A DNA stretch of 64,000 nt from Streptomyces sp. TSRI0107 (lineage in GTDB: Bacteria; Actinomycetota; Actinomycetes; Streptomycetales; Streptomycetaceae), in contig NZ_LIVZ01000003.1 of NCBI RefSeq assembly GCF_001905845.1, positions 434,001-498,000 on the forward strand. The letters run 5' to 3'. The notes beneath the pieces were generated by a model that had not been told where the DNA came from, did not search any database, and was given only the letters and a program-made list of their open reading frames with translations. Made by a program: the position numbers and the translations under genes. Each line of letters opens with the position of its first letter. Within the stretch, counting starts at the first letter, position 1. Shown here piece after piece: positions 17,934 through 26,168 of this stretch.

Positions 17934-19130
17934 TCACGCCTTGCACTTCTCCGGACCGGCCGAGGCCGGCACCGGCGTCACGGGCGCGGGCGCGACGGGG
18001 CGACGCGTGGTTGCCAGGTGCCACAGGAGGGTGAGGACGGTGACGCCGGCAGCCACCAGCCCGAGTTCGGCCGGAACAAGCCCGAACCACTCCTGTGCCA
18101 GCCCGCCGAAACCGCCGCCGAGGGCGACGCCGATGTAGAGCGCGGAGGAGTTGAGACCTAGCAGGACCGGCGCGGCGGCGGGGCTGAGGGCGATGAGCCG
18201 GTGCTGCTGCGGGACGACGATGACGCCGACACTCACACCCCAGACCGCCGCCCAGACCAGGGCGGGCGCTGGGGCGCGTGTCGCCAGCGGGGTCAGCGCC
18301 AGAACGAGAGCCGCAAGGGCGAGGGAGCCGGTGAGGACGCGGGCGGAGTCGTGACGGTCGACCAGGCGTCCGGCGGTGACGTTACCGGCCAGGGTGCCGA
18401 CGCCCCAGGCCAGCAGGATCAGGGACAGTAGCGACTCGTCGCCGCCAGTGGCGTCCCGCAGGGCCGGGGCGATGTAGGTGTAGAGGGTGTAGGCACCGAG
18501 GAAGGCGAGGGAGGTGACTGCCAGCAGTGCCGGTACGCGGCCCTGCCTGAGCGGACGCAGGCGGTCGGGCAGCGAGGCGGCGGGGAGTGTCACGCCGGGG
18601 AGACCGACGATGATGCCGACGATCGCCAGCAGGCCGATCCCGGCGACGGCCCACAGGGTGATGCGCCAGTCGCTGCGCCCGATCAGAGTGCCGAGCGGCA
18701 GTCCCAGCGCGGTCGCCAGGGTCAGGCCGCCCAGCACGAAGGCCAGGGCCCGGCCACGGCGTTCCGGCGGGGCGATGGCCGCCGCGGTGCTGGAGGCGGC
18801 GGAGGTGATGATGCCCGCTCCCACGGCGGTGACGATCCGGGCAGCCATCACCACCTCGTAACTGGTGCCTAAGGCGGTGACAGCGTTGCCGATCACGAAC
18901 ACAGCCAATGCGATCAGCAATGCCGACCGCCGGTCCAGGCCGCCGGTGAGGGCCCCCATCACCGGCGCCGACAACGCCAGCGTCAAGGCGAAGACCGTCA
19001 CCAGCTGGCCGGCAGCCGGGGTGGACACTGCAAGGTCGGCAGCGATGGAGGGGAGCAAGCCCGCGATGACGTAGCCGTCGGTGCCGACGGCGAACGTCGC
19101 CAGGGCCAGGGGAAGGAGTGGTTTCAACAT
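17934..19130 (-). CDS. MFS transporter (drug/sugar efflux type)
   Basis: About 398 residues with twelve predicted membrane segments. The start, LPLALATFAVGTDGYVIAGLLPSIAADL, and the inter-helix loop GGLDRRSALLIAL are typical of the AraJ/Bcr-like efflux branch of the major facilitator superfamily. Substrate unknown. ATG 19130 is preferred; an ATG seven codons upstream lies inside the inverted repeat at 19150-19169. It is divergent from an ArsR-type regulator, with one palindrome between them. Base composition of this pair looks a little less GC-extreme than its neighbours, which may indicate later acquisition. Confidence 0.88.
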   Translation of the reverse strand: MLKPLLPLALATFAVGTDGYVIAGLLPSIAADLAVSTPAAGQLVTVFALTLALSAPVMGALTGGLDRRSALLIALAVFVIGNAVTALGTSYEVVMAARIVTAVGAGIITSAASSTAAAIAPPERRGRALAFVLGGLTLATALGLPLGTLIGRSDWRITLWAVAGIGLLAIVGIIVGLPGVTLPAASLPDRLRPLRQGRVPALLAVTSLAFLGAYTLYTYIAPALRDATGGDESLLSLILLAWGVGTLAGNVTAGRLVDRHDSARVLTGSLALAALVLALTPLATRAPAPALVWAAVWGVSVGVIVVPQQHRLIALSPAAAPVLLGLNSSALYIGVALGGGFGGLAQEWFGLVPAELGLVAAGVTVLTLLWHLATTRRPVAPAPVTPVPASAGPEKCKA

Positions 19131-19149
19131 GGTCGGCACTGTAGGCAAC

Positions 19150-19169
19150 ACATGGATGCTTGTCCATGT
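19150..19169. promoter_or_regulatory. inverted repeat between MFS and ArsR genes, probable operator
   Basis: ACATGGA-N6-TCCATGT, perfect 7-bp arms with a 6-bp spacer. It lies in the 86-bp region between the two divergent starts (19130 and 19217), the position expected for an ArsR-type operator controlling both genes. Confidence 0.7.
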
Positions 19170-19216
19170 ATCAATGAGTGGATAGGCTCCATGCTTGGCA
19201 CGGACGGAGGGAAGCG

Positions 19217-19603
19217 ATGCGCGAGGTGTCCCAGCCGGCTACCGAGGCGATCCGGATGGTGGAGGTGCTGCGTGCACTGGCCGATCCAGTGCGACTGGAA
19301 ATCGTCCAACGGCTCGCCGTAACCGGCGAGGAGAGCTGCAATGCCATCGGCGGCGACCTGGACATCCACCAGACGACGCTGTCCCACCACTACCGGGTGC
19401 TACGCGAGGCGGGAGTCACCTGGACGACCGTCAAGGGCCGATCCCGGCTGGTGCGGCTTCGCCGTGACGACCTGGACGTGTTGTTCCCTGGCCTGCTCGA
19501 CTCCGTACTGAACGGAGCTCGCCGCACGCACCCCGGCCGTGGAACGCTGACACGGCCCCGACGTCACGCTCGCGGCGGCCTGGGCGCCACCCCCGACAAG
19601 TAG
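19217..19603 (+). CDS. ArsR-family regulator
   Basis: About 128 residues. Winged-helix core: LRALADPVRLEIVQRLAVTG, then GDLDIHQTTLSHHYRVLREA (recognition helix) and VKGRSRLVRLRRDDL (wing). There is no CxC metal site in the recognition region; a single Cys is present in EESCNA. Metal sensing is therefore not indicated, and the ligand may be a small molecule exported by the divergent MFS pump. ATG 19217 follows GGAGGGA at 7 nt. The C-terminal 30 residues are basic and look disordered. Confidence 0.86.
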   Translation: MREVSQPATEAIRMVEVLRALADPVRLEIVQRLAVTGEESCNAIGGDLDIHQTTLSHHYRVLREAGVTWTTVKGRSRLVRLRRDDLDVLFPGLLDSVLNGARRTHPGRGTLTRPRRHARGGLGATPDK

Positions 19604-19852
19604 CAGTCGGTAATCACCGCCGCGGTCGAGCGGTACCTTCCGGCGCGGGCATCGCGGTCTACCGGATCTCGCTGACGTCGTGGGGGTGCATGCCGCCCTA
19701 TGGCGCCCGGACGTCGCCCTGCGAGAGGGTACGAGTGCCGACAACCATGAGCGCTGTGCAGATCGGGTTTCGTTGGGGGAGGGCCCGGGCCGGGTCCAAC
19801 CGTCGTAGCCTGAACGTTCAGTTGCCACTGGCCGCGACGGCGAAGGAGCACC
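19604..19852. other. intergenic region with a 10-bp palindrome
   Basis: 249 bp without a supported gene. A perfect palindrome, TGAACGTTCA, lies at 19811-19820, 33 bp before the ABC exporter start. This is a common core for TetR-type repressor sites, but no TetR gene is adjacent. The rest shows nothing I can support. Confidence 0.4.
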
Positions 19853-21607
19853 GTGACACCTGCTGAGACCCCCACCGGCCCGCCCCCGTGGCGGCTGCTT
19901 CTCGGCTACGTACGACCGCACCGCTGGGCCCTGCTGGCCGGCGCGGTGCTCTCCCTGGTCACCGGGGCCACAGGCCTGCTGCTGCCGCTGGTCGCACGGG
20001 ACTTGATCGACGACCTCGCCCACGACCGGGCCATCGCGGGCGCGTTGCTGCTGATGACGGGCCTGGTCATCGCCAACGCGGCGCTGGGCGCGCTCGGTTC
20101 GTACGTGCTGCGGCGCACCGCCGAGTCGGTGGTGCTCGGTGCGCGGCGCGCCCTGTCGTCGTATCTGCTGCGGCTGCGCATCGCCGCCGTCGACCGCAGC
20201 GAACCGGGCGACCTGATGGCCCGGATCACCTCGGACACCACCCTGCTGCGCGAGGTCACCACGGACTCCCTGGTCGGCATCGGCACCGGCGGGCTCACCC
20301 TGGTGGCGACCGTCGTGATGATGGGGCTGGTCGATCCGGTGCTGCTCGGGGTCACGCTCGCCGTGGTGTTCGGCGCGGGCACGGTGCTCGGGGTGATCGT
20401 GCCGCGCATCAACCGGGCCAGCCGGCAGGCGCAGGACGCGGTCGGCGTGATGGGTGCCTCGCTGGAGCGGGTGCTGGGCGCGCTGCGCACGGTGAAGGCG
20501 TCCGGCGCCGAGCACCGCGAGGAGCAGACGCTGCACGCGGCCGCCGAGGAGTCGTGGCGGCAGAGCGTGCGCGCCGCCAAGTGGACGGCGGCCGCGGGCA
20601 ACACGGCCGGGCTGTCGATGCAGATCGCCTTCATCACGGTGCTGGCGGTGGGCGGGGCGCGGGTGGCGACGGGCGCCGTCGACATCGGCACGCTGGTCGC
20701 GTTCCTGCTGTACGTCTTCTATCTGATGTCGCCGATCCAGCAGGTCGTCGGCGCGATCACCCAGTACCAGACCGGCGCCGCGGCCCTCACCCGCATCCAG
20801 GAGGCGCTGCGGCTGCCCGCCGAGCCGCAGGCCCCGGCCGCCCCGCTGCCGACCTCCGACGCCGAGCCCGCCGCGGTCGCCTTCACCGACGTCCGCTTCC
20901 GCTACGCCGACGATCTGCCGTACGTCCACCACGGGGTGACGTTCTCCGTGCCGCCGTGCGGCATGACCGCGTTCGTCGGCCCGTCCGGCGCGGGCAAGAC
21001 CACCGTGTTCTCGCTGATCGAGCGGTTCTACGACCCCGAGTCCGGCGCGATCACCCTGGACGGCCGGGACCTCGCCGACTGGGAGCTGTCCCGGCTGCGG
21101 TCCGCGATCGGCTACGTCGAGCAGGACGCGCCGGTGCTGTCCGGCTCGCTGCGGGACAACCTGCTGCTGGGCAATCCGGAGACGGACGAGGACACGCTCA
21201 CCCGGGTGCTGAAGACGACCCGGCTGGACGGGCTGGTCGCCCGGCTGCCGGACGGCCTGAACACCCTGGTCGGACATCGCGGCACCAAGCTGTCCGGCGG
21301 CGAGCGTCAGCGGGTGGCGATCGCCCGGGCACTGCTGCGGCGCCCGCGCCTGCTGCTCCTGGACGAGGCGACCTCGCAGCTGGACGCGGTGAACGAGGCG
21401 GCGCTGCGGGACACGGTCGCGGACGTGGCCCGGTCGACGACCGTGCTGGTGGTGGCGCACCGGCTGTCGACGGTGACGATGGCCGACCGGATCGTGGTGA
21501 TGGACGCGGGCCGGGTCCGCGCGGTGGGCACCCACCGCGAACTCGTGGCCGCCGACCCGCTGTACGCGGAGCTGGCGGCCACGCAGTTCCTCGCCTCGGC
21601 CGACTGA
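19853..21607 (+). CDS. ABC exporter, fused membrane and ATPase domains
   Basis: 584 residues, half-transporter that should work as a dimer. Membrane domain about 1-310 ([20 protein letters not shown], six helices). Nucleotide-binding domain about 335-584 with Walker [11 protein letters not shown]-loop [13 protein letters not shown], signature LSGGERQRV, Walker [10 protein letters not shown] and the H-loop VAHRLS. All catalytic residues are present. It resembles multidrug/lipid exporters of the MsbA/BmrA group. GTG start, with GAAGGAGCACC upstream. No regulator or biosynthesis gene adjoins it, so the substrate is open. Confidence 0.9.
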   Translation: MTPAETPTGPPPWRLLLGYVRPHRWALLAGAVLSLVTGATGLLLPLVARDLIDDLAHDRAIAGALLLMTGLVIANAALGALGSYVLRRTAESVVLGARRALSSYLLRLRIAAVDRSEPGDLMARITSDTTLLREVTTDSLVGIGTGGLTLVATVVMMGLVDPVLLGVTLAVVFGAGTVLGVIVPRINRASRQAQDAVGVMGASLERVLGALRTVKASGAEHREEQTLHAAAEESWRQSVRAAKWTAAAGNTAGLSMQIAFITVLAVGGARVATGAVDIGTLVAFLLYVFYLMSPIQQVVGAITQYQTGAAALTRIQEALRLPAEPQAPAAPLPTSDAEPAAVAFTDVRFRYADDLPYVHHGVTFSVPPCGMTAFVGPSGAGKTTVFSLIERFYDPESGAITLDGRDLADWELSRLRSAIGYVEQDAPVLSGSLRDNLLLGNPETDEDTLTRVLKTTRLDGLVARLPDGLNTLVGHRGTKLSGGERQRVAIARALLRRPRLLLLDEATSQLDAVNEAALRDTVADVARSTTVLVVAHRLSTVTMADRIVVMDAGRVRAVGTHRELVAADPLYAELAATQFLASAD

Positions 21608-21632
21608 GCGGGCCCGGGGCGGCGGCGCCCGG

Positions 21633-21935
21633 TCAGTACTCGATGGCGGGCAGCAGCCCGGTCACCGGCGCGACCAGGTCGGTGAGCTGGTGCAGTTCGT
21701 TGAGCCGGTTCAGTTCGCCGACCTGGTTCAGCTCCGCCAGCTGGGCGGAGGGCCGCGGCAGCGCGTCCCGGTGCTCGGCGGGCAGGTCGGCGGCGGCGAG
21801 CGAGTCGAGCGCGGTGACCGGGTTCAGCTTGCCGGCCCGGGCGTCCGCCCCGGCCGCGGCCGCCGACGGTGCCGCGAGGCCCGCGACCCCGGCGGCGAGA
21901 CCGACGGCGGCGACGATACGACGTGTTGAGATCAT
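21633..21935 (-). CDS. small secreted protein, function unknown
   Basis: 100 residues. Signal peptide 1-28 (STRRIVAAVGLAAGVAGLAA ... AAAA). The mature part is short, acidic, and rich in Leu, Asn and Glu, with a repeated short pattern around AELNQVGELNRLNELHQL and a hydrophobic end LVAPVTGLLPAIEY. No Cys. The last segment resembles VAPVSGL in the exported peptide at 42236. Such small secreted proteins are frequent in Streptomyces and mostly uncharacterised. Convergent with the ABC exporter (25 bp between stops). Confidence 0.7.
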   Translation of the reverse strand: MISTRRIVAAVGLAAGVAGLAAPSAAAAGADARAGKLNPVTALDSLAAADLPAEHRDALPRPSAQLAELNQVGELNRLNELHQLTDLVAPVTGLLPAIEY

Positions 21936-22086
21936 GTCCTGCGCAACGCCGGCCGCCGTCGCGCGGACACGGCCGCCCGGCCGCGCTCACTCGTCAGGCG
22001 GAGTCGGGCGGAGTCGGGCGGCTGCGCTTGCCGGGGCGGACGGGGCGGAGGAGCCTCGTAGAAGGGGTCGTTGTGAGGAGGTCACG

Positions 22087-22452
22087 ATGGGCACTGCGGC
22101 CACTTCAGGCTTCGACACCGAGACACTGCGCCGGGGCATCGAAGGACACAACTCGTCGGCCCTGCTGTCGCTCTACGCGGACGACGCGCGACTGCGGGTG
22201 GTCGACCACAACACGCAGCCCAGCCATCCGCGGACGCTGAACGGCCGCGAGGAGATCGGTGAACTGCTCACCGACGTCTACAACCGCGACATGACGCACA
22301 AGCTGGAGGACTGTGTGATCCAGGGCGACCGCGCCGCCTTCAGCGAGTCCTGCGAGTACCCGGACGGGGTGCGTGTGCTCGCCGAGTCGATGGTCACGCT
22401 GCGGGACGGCAAGATCGTCGAGCAGACCATGATCCAGGCCTGGGACGAGTAG
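22087..22452 (+). CDS. SnoaL/NTF2-like protein
   Basis: 121 residues with the cone-shaped SnoaL/NTF2 fold pattern: LRRGIEGHNSSALLSLYADDARLRVVD, GREEIGELLTDVYNRD, then CVIQGDRAAFSESCEYPDG and a final strand SMVTLRDGKIVEQTMIQAWDE. Members bind small hydrophobic ligands or act as cyclases/isomerases; many have no known activity. ATG with an excellent GAGGAGGT site. About 27 bp after its stop the ZTP riboswitch of folD begins, so the two are separate units. Confidence 0.85.
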   Translation: MGTAATSGFDTETLRRGIEGHNSSALLSLYADDARLRVVDHNTQPSHPRTLNGREEIGELLTDVYNRDMTHKLEDCVIQGDRAAFSESCEYPDGVRVLAESMVTLRDGKIVEQTMIQAWDE

Positions 22453-22478
22453 CCTTCCGGCCTCGGTTACGCTGGTGC

Positions 22479-22560
22479 GGGGCCGTGACTGGCGCTGAGG
22501 TGGAGTACCACCGGGGAGCGGCCCACATGGGAGTCGATGCCGCGCGCCTGGGCGATCCGG
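22479..22560 (+). ncRNA. ZTP riboswitch (pfl motif) in the folD leader
   Basis: The conserved pfl core is readable: a GGGGCC strand, then CGTGACTGGCG, a hairpin AGGTGG-AGTA-CCACC (22498-22512), the GGGGAGC segment, the closing GGCCC, and downstream CCGCGCGCCTGGGC. The last element is the conserved second domain that forms the pseudoknot. It ends about 22 bp before the folD start, whose Shine-Dalgarno AGGAG follows at once. ZTP (or ZMP) accumulates when 10-formyl-tetrahydrofolate is short and turns on one-carbon genes, so the target fits. A translational or terminator switch cannot be told apart by eye. Confidence 0.92.
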
Positions 22561-22582
22561 TCGATCGACCCAGGAGTGGATC

Positions 22583-23431
22583 ATGTCTCAGGCCCGGCTC
22601 ATGGACGGCACCGCGCTCGCCCGGCGCATCGTGGAGGAGACCGCGAAGCGCGCGGCCGACCTCACCGACCGCACGGGCACGGCCCCGTGTCTGGCGACGG
22701 TGCTGGTCGGCGAGGACCCGGCGTCCGTCACGTACGTCAGGATGAAGCAGAACCGGTGCCGCAAGGCGGGGATCGCCTCGCGGCACGTCGCCCTGCCCGC
22801 CGCCACGACCACCGGGGAACTGGTCGGCACGCTGCGGGAGCTGTCCGCCGACCCGGCGGTGCACGGCATCCTGTTGCAGCACCCGGTGGGCGACCACATC
22901 GACGAGCGGGCCGCGTTCGAGGCGATCGCGCCGGAGAAGGACGTCGACGGCGTCACCTTCGCCTCCTTCGCCACGATGAGCTTCGGCCTGCCGGGCTTCG
23001 TGTCCTGCACGCCGGGCGGCATCATGCGGCTGCTCGACGAGTACGGCGTCGACCCGGCCGGGAAGCGGGCCGTGGTGGTCGGCCGCAGCGCCATCCTCGG
23101 CAAGCCGGCCGGCATGCTGCTGCTCGCCCGGGACGCCACGGTCACCTACTGCCACTCGCGCACCGCGGACCTCTCGGCGGCGGTGCGGGAGGCGGACATC
23201 GTGGTCGCCGCGGTCGGCCGGGCCAAGCTGATCCGGGGCCAGGACATCAAGCCGGGCGCGGTGGTGCTCGACGCCGGGTACAACGCGGGCAACGTCGGCG
23301 ACGTGGACTTCGACTCGGCCGTCGAGCGGGCCTCGCTGATCACGCCGGTGCCCGGCGGGGTCGGCCCGATGACCATCGCCACATTGCTGGAGCAGACGGT
23401 GGACGCGGCGGGGCGGCAGCTCGGCGTGTGA
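22583..23431 (+). CDS. folD: methylenetetrahydrofolate dehydrogenase/methenyltetrahydrofolate cyclohydrolase
   Basis: 282 residues, the usual FolD length. Motifs: ASVTYVRMKQNRCRKAGI (contains the conserved Tyr and the catalytic Lys), GILLQHPVGDHID, EKDVDG, CTPGGIMRLL, the Rossmann-type VVVGRSAILGKPAGMLLL, TVTYCHSRT and VPGGVGPMTIATLL. It converts 5,10-methylene-THF to 5,10-methenyl-THF with NADP and then to 10-formyl-THF, feeding purine and formyl-Met synthesis. AGGAG lies 8 nt before the ATG. Control by the ZTP riboswitch just upstream is strongly indicated. Confidence 0.96.
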   Translation: MSQARLMDGTALARRIVEETAKRAADLTDRTGTAPCLATVLVGEDPASVTYVRMKQNRCRKAGIASRHVALPAATTTGELVGTLRELSADPAVHGILLQHPVGDHIDERAAFEAIAPEKDVDGVTFASFATMSFGLPGFVSCTPGGIMRLLDEYGVDPAGKRAVVVGRSAILGKPAGMLLLARDATVTYCHSRTADLSAAVREADIVVAAVGRAKLIRGQDIKPGAVVLDAGYNAGNVGDVDFDSAVERASLITPVPGGVGPMTIATLLEQTVDAAGRQLGV

Positions 23432-23551
23432 CGGCGGGGAGGCCGGTTCCGGAGGCCGGTTCCCTTCCCGGTGAACCGGCCTCCCGTGGGCGGGAAGTGA
23501 TGCCGCGCACACACGGACGGTGTCCGGACGATCACGTGTTAGCGTCCGGCC

Positions 23552-24817
23552 GTGACTCTCTCGGCTCCGGACACGGTCTCCCCCGCTGCGCCCCTCGGCC
23601 TGCTCGATCTCTTCGGTGAGGGCTTCGTCCGCGACCCGTATCCGTGGCTGGACGCGCTGCGCGCCGACGCTCCGGTGCACCACGACCCGCGTACCGGGCT
23701 GTGGCTGGTGAGCCGTCACGAGGACATCCGCCGGGTGCTGCTCGACCCGGACGCCTTCCTCCCCGACAACGCCCAGCGCGCCGTCACCCCGCTGCCCGTC
23801 GGCGCGCTGCGGGTGCTCGCCCGGGCCGGGTTCAGGCTGCCTGCCGCGCTCGCCAACAACGGCACCGCCAGCCACCCCGGGCTGCGCCGGGTCGTCACCC
23901 GGTTCTTCAACGCCCGGCGCGTGGCCGCCGCCGTGCCGGTGATCGAGCGTGTCGCCGACGAACTGCTCACCGCGGCGGCCGAGCGGATCGACGCCGTGGG
24001 CGACGGCGACCTGTTCACGTCCTTCGCGCAGGTACTGCCGTGCCGGGTGCTGATGGAGCTGCTGGGTATCGACGACGTCCCCGCGGCCACGCTGATCCGC
24101 TGGAGCGACGCCTCGCTGGAACTGTTCTGGGGCCGGCCCACGCCGGAACGCCAGCTGGAACTGGCGCCGCTCGTCGCCGAGTTCCACCAGTGGCTGACCC
24201 GTACCGTGCGGGACGGCGCCGCTCGGCCCGGCTCCTTCATCGCGGCCCTCGGAGAGCACCGGCTGCCCGACGGGGAGCGGCTCGACGTGGCCACCGCGGT
24301 CGGGGCCTGCTTCTTCGTCTTCGTCGCCGGGCAGTCCACGACCGGGCAGCTCATCTCGACCGTGCTGCGCCGCGCGCTGGCCGAGGAGGGGCTGTGGGCA
24401 CGCCTCGCCGGCGAACCGGGCCTCGCCGAGGCGTGGGTCGAGGAGGTCCTGCGGCGCGAACCGCCGGTGACGACGTGGCGCAGGATCACCGCCCGCCCGG
24501 TCGAACTGGGCGGGGTGACCCTGCCGGAGGGCGCGCAGGTGCTGCTGATGCTGATGGGCAGCGGCTCCGATCCGGAGGTCTTCACCGCACCGGAGGAGCT
24601 GTGCCCGCACCGGGCCGAGGTCCGCCATCATCTGGCCTTCGGGGTCGGCCGCCACCGGTGCCCGGGCGCCTCCCTGGCGCGTACGGAGGCGGCGGTGGCC
24701 CTGCGGGCCGCGGCGCGCCGCCTGCCCGGGGTGCGTCCGGCGGAGTCGGCGGACGTTCCGATGCTCGGCCTGCTGTCCTTCCGGGCGCCGCTGCGGGTCG
24801 CGGTGACACGGTCGTGA
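23552..24817 (+). CDS. cytochrome P450
   Basis: 421 residues. P450 landmarks: I-helix FVAGQSTTGQ (AGxxTT-like), the K-helix ExxR in EEVLRREPP, and the heme loop FGVGRHRCPGASLA with the Cys ligand near residue 370. The N-terminus has no membrane anchor, as expected for a soluble bacterial class I enzyme needing ferredoxin and reductase from elsewhere. No ferredoxin gene is adjacent. GTG start. Its stop overlaps a possible GTG start of the glycosyltransferase, so the two may act on one small molecule (inference). Confidence 0.92.
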   Translation: MTLSAPDTVSPAAPLGLLDLFGEGFVRDPYPWLDALRADAPVHHDPRTGLWLVSRHEDIRRVLLDPDAFLPDNAQRAVTPLPVGALRVLARAGFRLPAALANNGTASHPGLRRVVTRFFNARRVAAAVPVIERVADELLTAAAERIDAVGDGDLFTSFAQVLPCRVLMELLGIDDVPAATLIRWSDASLELFWGRPTPERQLELAPLVAEFHQWLTRTVRDGAARPGSFIAALGEHRLPDGERLDVATAVGACFFVFVAGQSTTGQLISTVLRRALAEEGLWARLAGEPGLAEAWVEEVLRREPPVTTWRRITARPVELGGVTLPEGAQVLLMLMGSGSDPEVFTAPEELCPHRAEVRHHLAFGVGRHRCPGASLARTEAAVALRAAARRLPGVRPAESADVPMLGLLSFRAPLRVAVTRS

Positions 24818-24846
24818 CGGCCCTCGCACGCGGCATACTGGCCGGC

Positions 24847-26091
24847 GTGCGAGTGGCCATCATGACGGCGGGATCACGGGGCGACGTGGCGCCCTACACC
24901 GGACTCGGGCGGGCGCTGTCGCGGGCCGGGCACCAGGTGACGCTGGTGACCCACGGGGCTTTCGAACCGCTGGTGGCGGATTCGGGGCTGGGATTCCACG
25001 CGCTGCCGGTGGATCCGCGGGCGGAGCTGGAGACTTCGCGGGGGCGGGGGCTGCACCGCAGCGCGAGCGGCGTCGGCAAGCTGCTGCGGGTGGTGGGGAT
25101 GGCGCGGGCGCTGGTCGGGCGGATGACCGACGATCTGCTCGCCGCGGCGCGGACCAGCGAGGTGCTGCTGCTGTCCAGTTCGCTCGCGCCGCTCGGGCAC
25201 ACCCTCGCCGAGGGGCTGCGGCTGCCGAGCATGGGTGTCTATCTGCAACCGCTGGCCGCCACCGGGGAGTTCGCGCCGCCGGTACTGGGTGCCGGGTCCT
25301 GGGGCGGTGTCGGGAACCGGCTCGCCGGGCACGGGGTGGGCGCGGCCGTGGAGCGGGTGTTCTCGGGGGCAGTCCCGGCGGTACGGGCCCGGCTGGGGCT
25401 GCCGGCCCTCGGTCCCGGCGCGGCACGGCGGGCCCGGGAGAAGCGGAACTGGCCGATCCTGCACGGCTTCAGCCCGCTGGTCGTGCCCCGGCCGCGCGAC
25501 TGGCGGGCCGGACTGGAGGTCACCGGGTACTGGTGGCCGTACGACCGTGACCTCCGACTCCCGGCCGGGCTGCGGGACTTCCTCGACGCGGGTCCGCCGC
25601 CCGTGTTCGTCGGTCTGGGCAGCGCGACCGTGCCGGATCCGGCGGGGCTCAGCGCCGGGATCGTGGCCGCGCTGCGGCGCGCGGGGCTGCGCGGGGTGAT
25701 CCAGCGGGGCTGGGGCGGGCTGGCGGCCGACGGGGACGACATGCTGACGGTCGGGGAGGTGCCGCACGCGGCGCTGTTCCCCAGGATGGCCGCCGTGGTC
25801 CATCACGCCGGTGCGGGCACCACCGCGGCCGGGGTGCGGGCCGGGGTGCCCGCCGTGCCCGTGCCGGTGCAGTTCGACGCCGGGTTCTGGGCGGCCCGGC
25901 TGGTGGCCCTGGGCGTGGCGCCCCGCGCGCTGCCGCTGCGCCGGGTCACCGCCGACGCCCTGGCCGCGGCCCTGGTGGAGGCGACCCGCGACGCCGGGTA
26001 CCGGGAGCGGGCGCGGGCGCTCGGCTCCCGGGTGCGGGCGGAGGACGGGACCGCGGCGGTGGTGGAGCGGGTGAACCGGCTGCGCGGGTAG
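24847..26091 (+). CDS. glycosyltransferase family 1 (MGT/sterol-glucosyltransferase-like)
   Basis: About 414 residues, GT-B fold. N-terminal RVAIMTAGSRGDVAPYTGLG (Gly-rich loop with the conserved Gly-Asp), middle PPPVFVGLGSATVPDPAGL, and the nucleotide-sugar signature at the C-terminus (VGEVPHAALFPRMAAVVHHA, GAGTTAAGVRAGVPAVPVP, QFDAGFWAARL). It transfers a sugar from UDP- or dTDP-sugar to a hydrophobic acceptor. Start is uncertain: GTG 24847 gives the family-typical N-terminus, while GTG 24814 overlaps the P450 stop (GTGA) and would couple translation. A P450-GT pair suggests tailoring of a shared metabolite. Confidence 0.86.
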   Translation: MRVAIMTAGSRGDVAPYTGLGRALSRAGHQVTLVTHGAFEPLVADSGLGFHALPVDPRAELETSRGRGLHRSASGVGKLLRVVGMARALVGRMTDDLLAAARTSEVLLLSSSLAPLGHTLAEGLRLPSMGVYLQPLAATGEFAPPVLGAGSWGGVGNRLAGHGVGAAVERVFSGAVPAVRARLGLPALGPGAARRAREKRNWPILHGFSPLVVPRPRDWRAGLEVTGYWWPYDRDLRLPAGLRDFLDAGPPPVFVGLGSATVPDPAGLSAGIVAALRRAGLRGVIQRGWGGLAADGDDMLTVGEVPHAALFPRMAAVVHHAGAGTTAAGVRAGVPAVPVPVQFDAGFWAARLVALGVAPRALPLRRVTADALAAALVEATRDAGYRERARALGSRVRAEDGTAAVVERVNRLRG

Positions 26092-26094
26092 GGC

Positions 26095-26128
26095 ACGGCC
26101 GCCGGTTCCCGGCGTTCCGGCGGGCCGT
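26095..26128. terminator. hairpin between convergent genes
   Basis: ACGGCCGCCGG pairs with CCGGCGGGCCGT across an 11-nt loop with one bulged base. It is placed between the glycosyltransferase stop and the ribosomal protection gene stop, so it could end transcription from both sides. There is no T-run, as is common in Streptomyces. Confidence 0.5.
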
Positions 26129-26168
26129 TCGAGCGGCCCACTGGGTCGGTTCCGGTCCCCCGGCTCCC

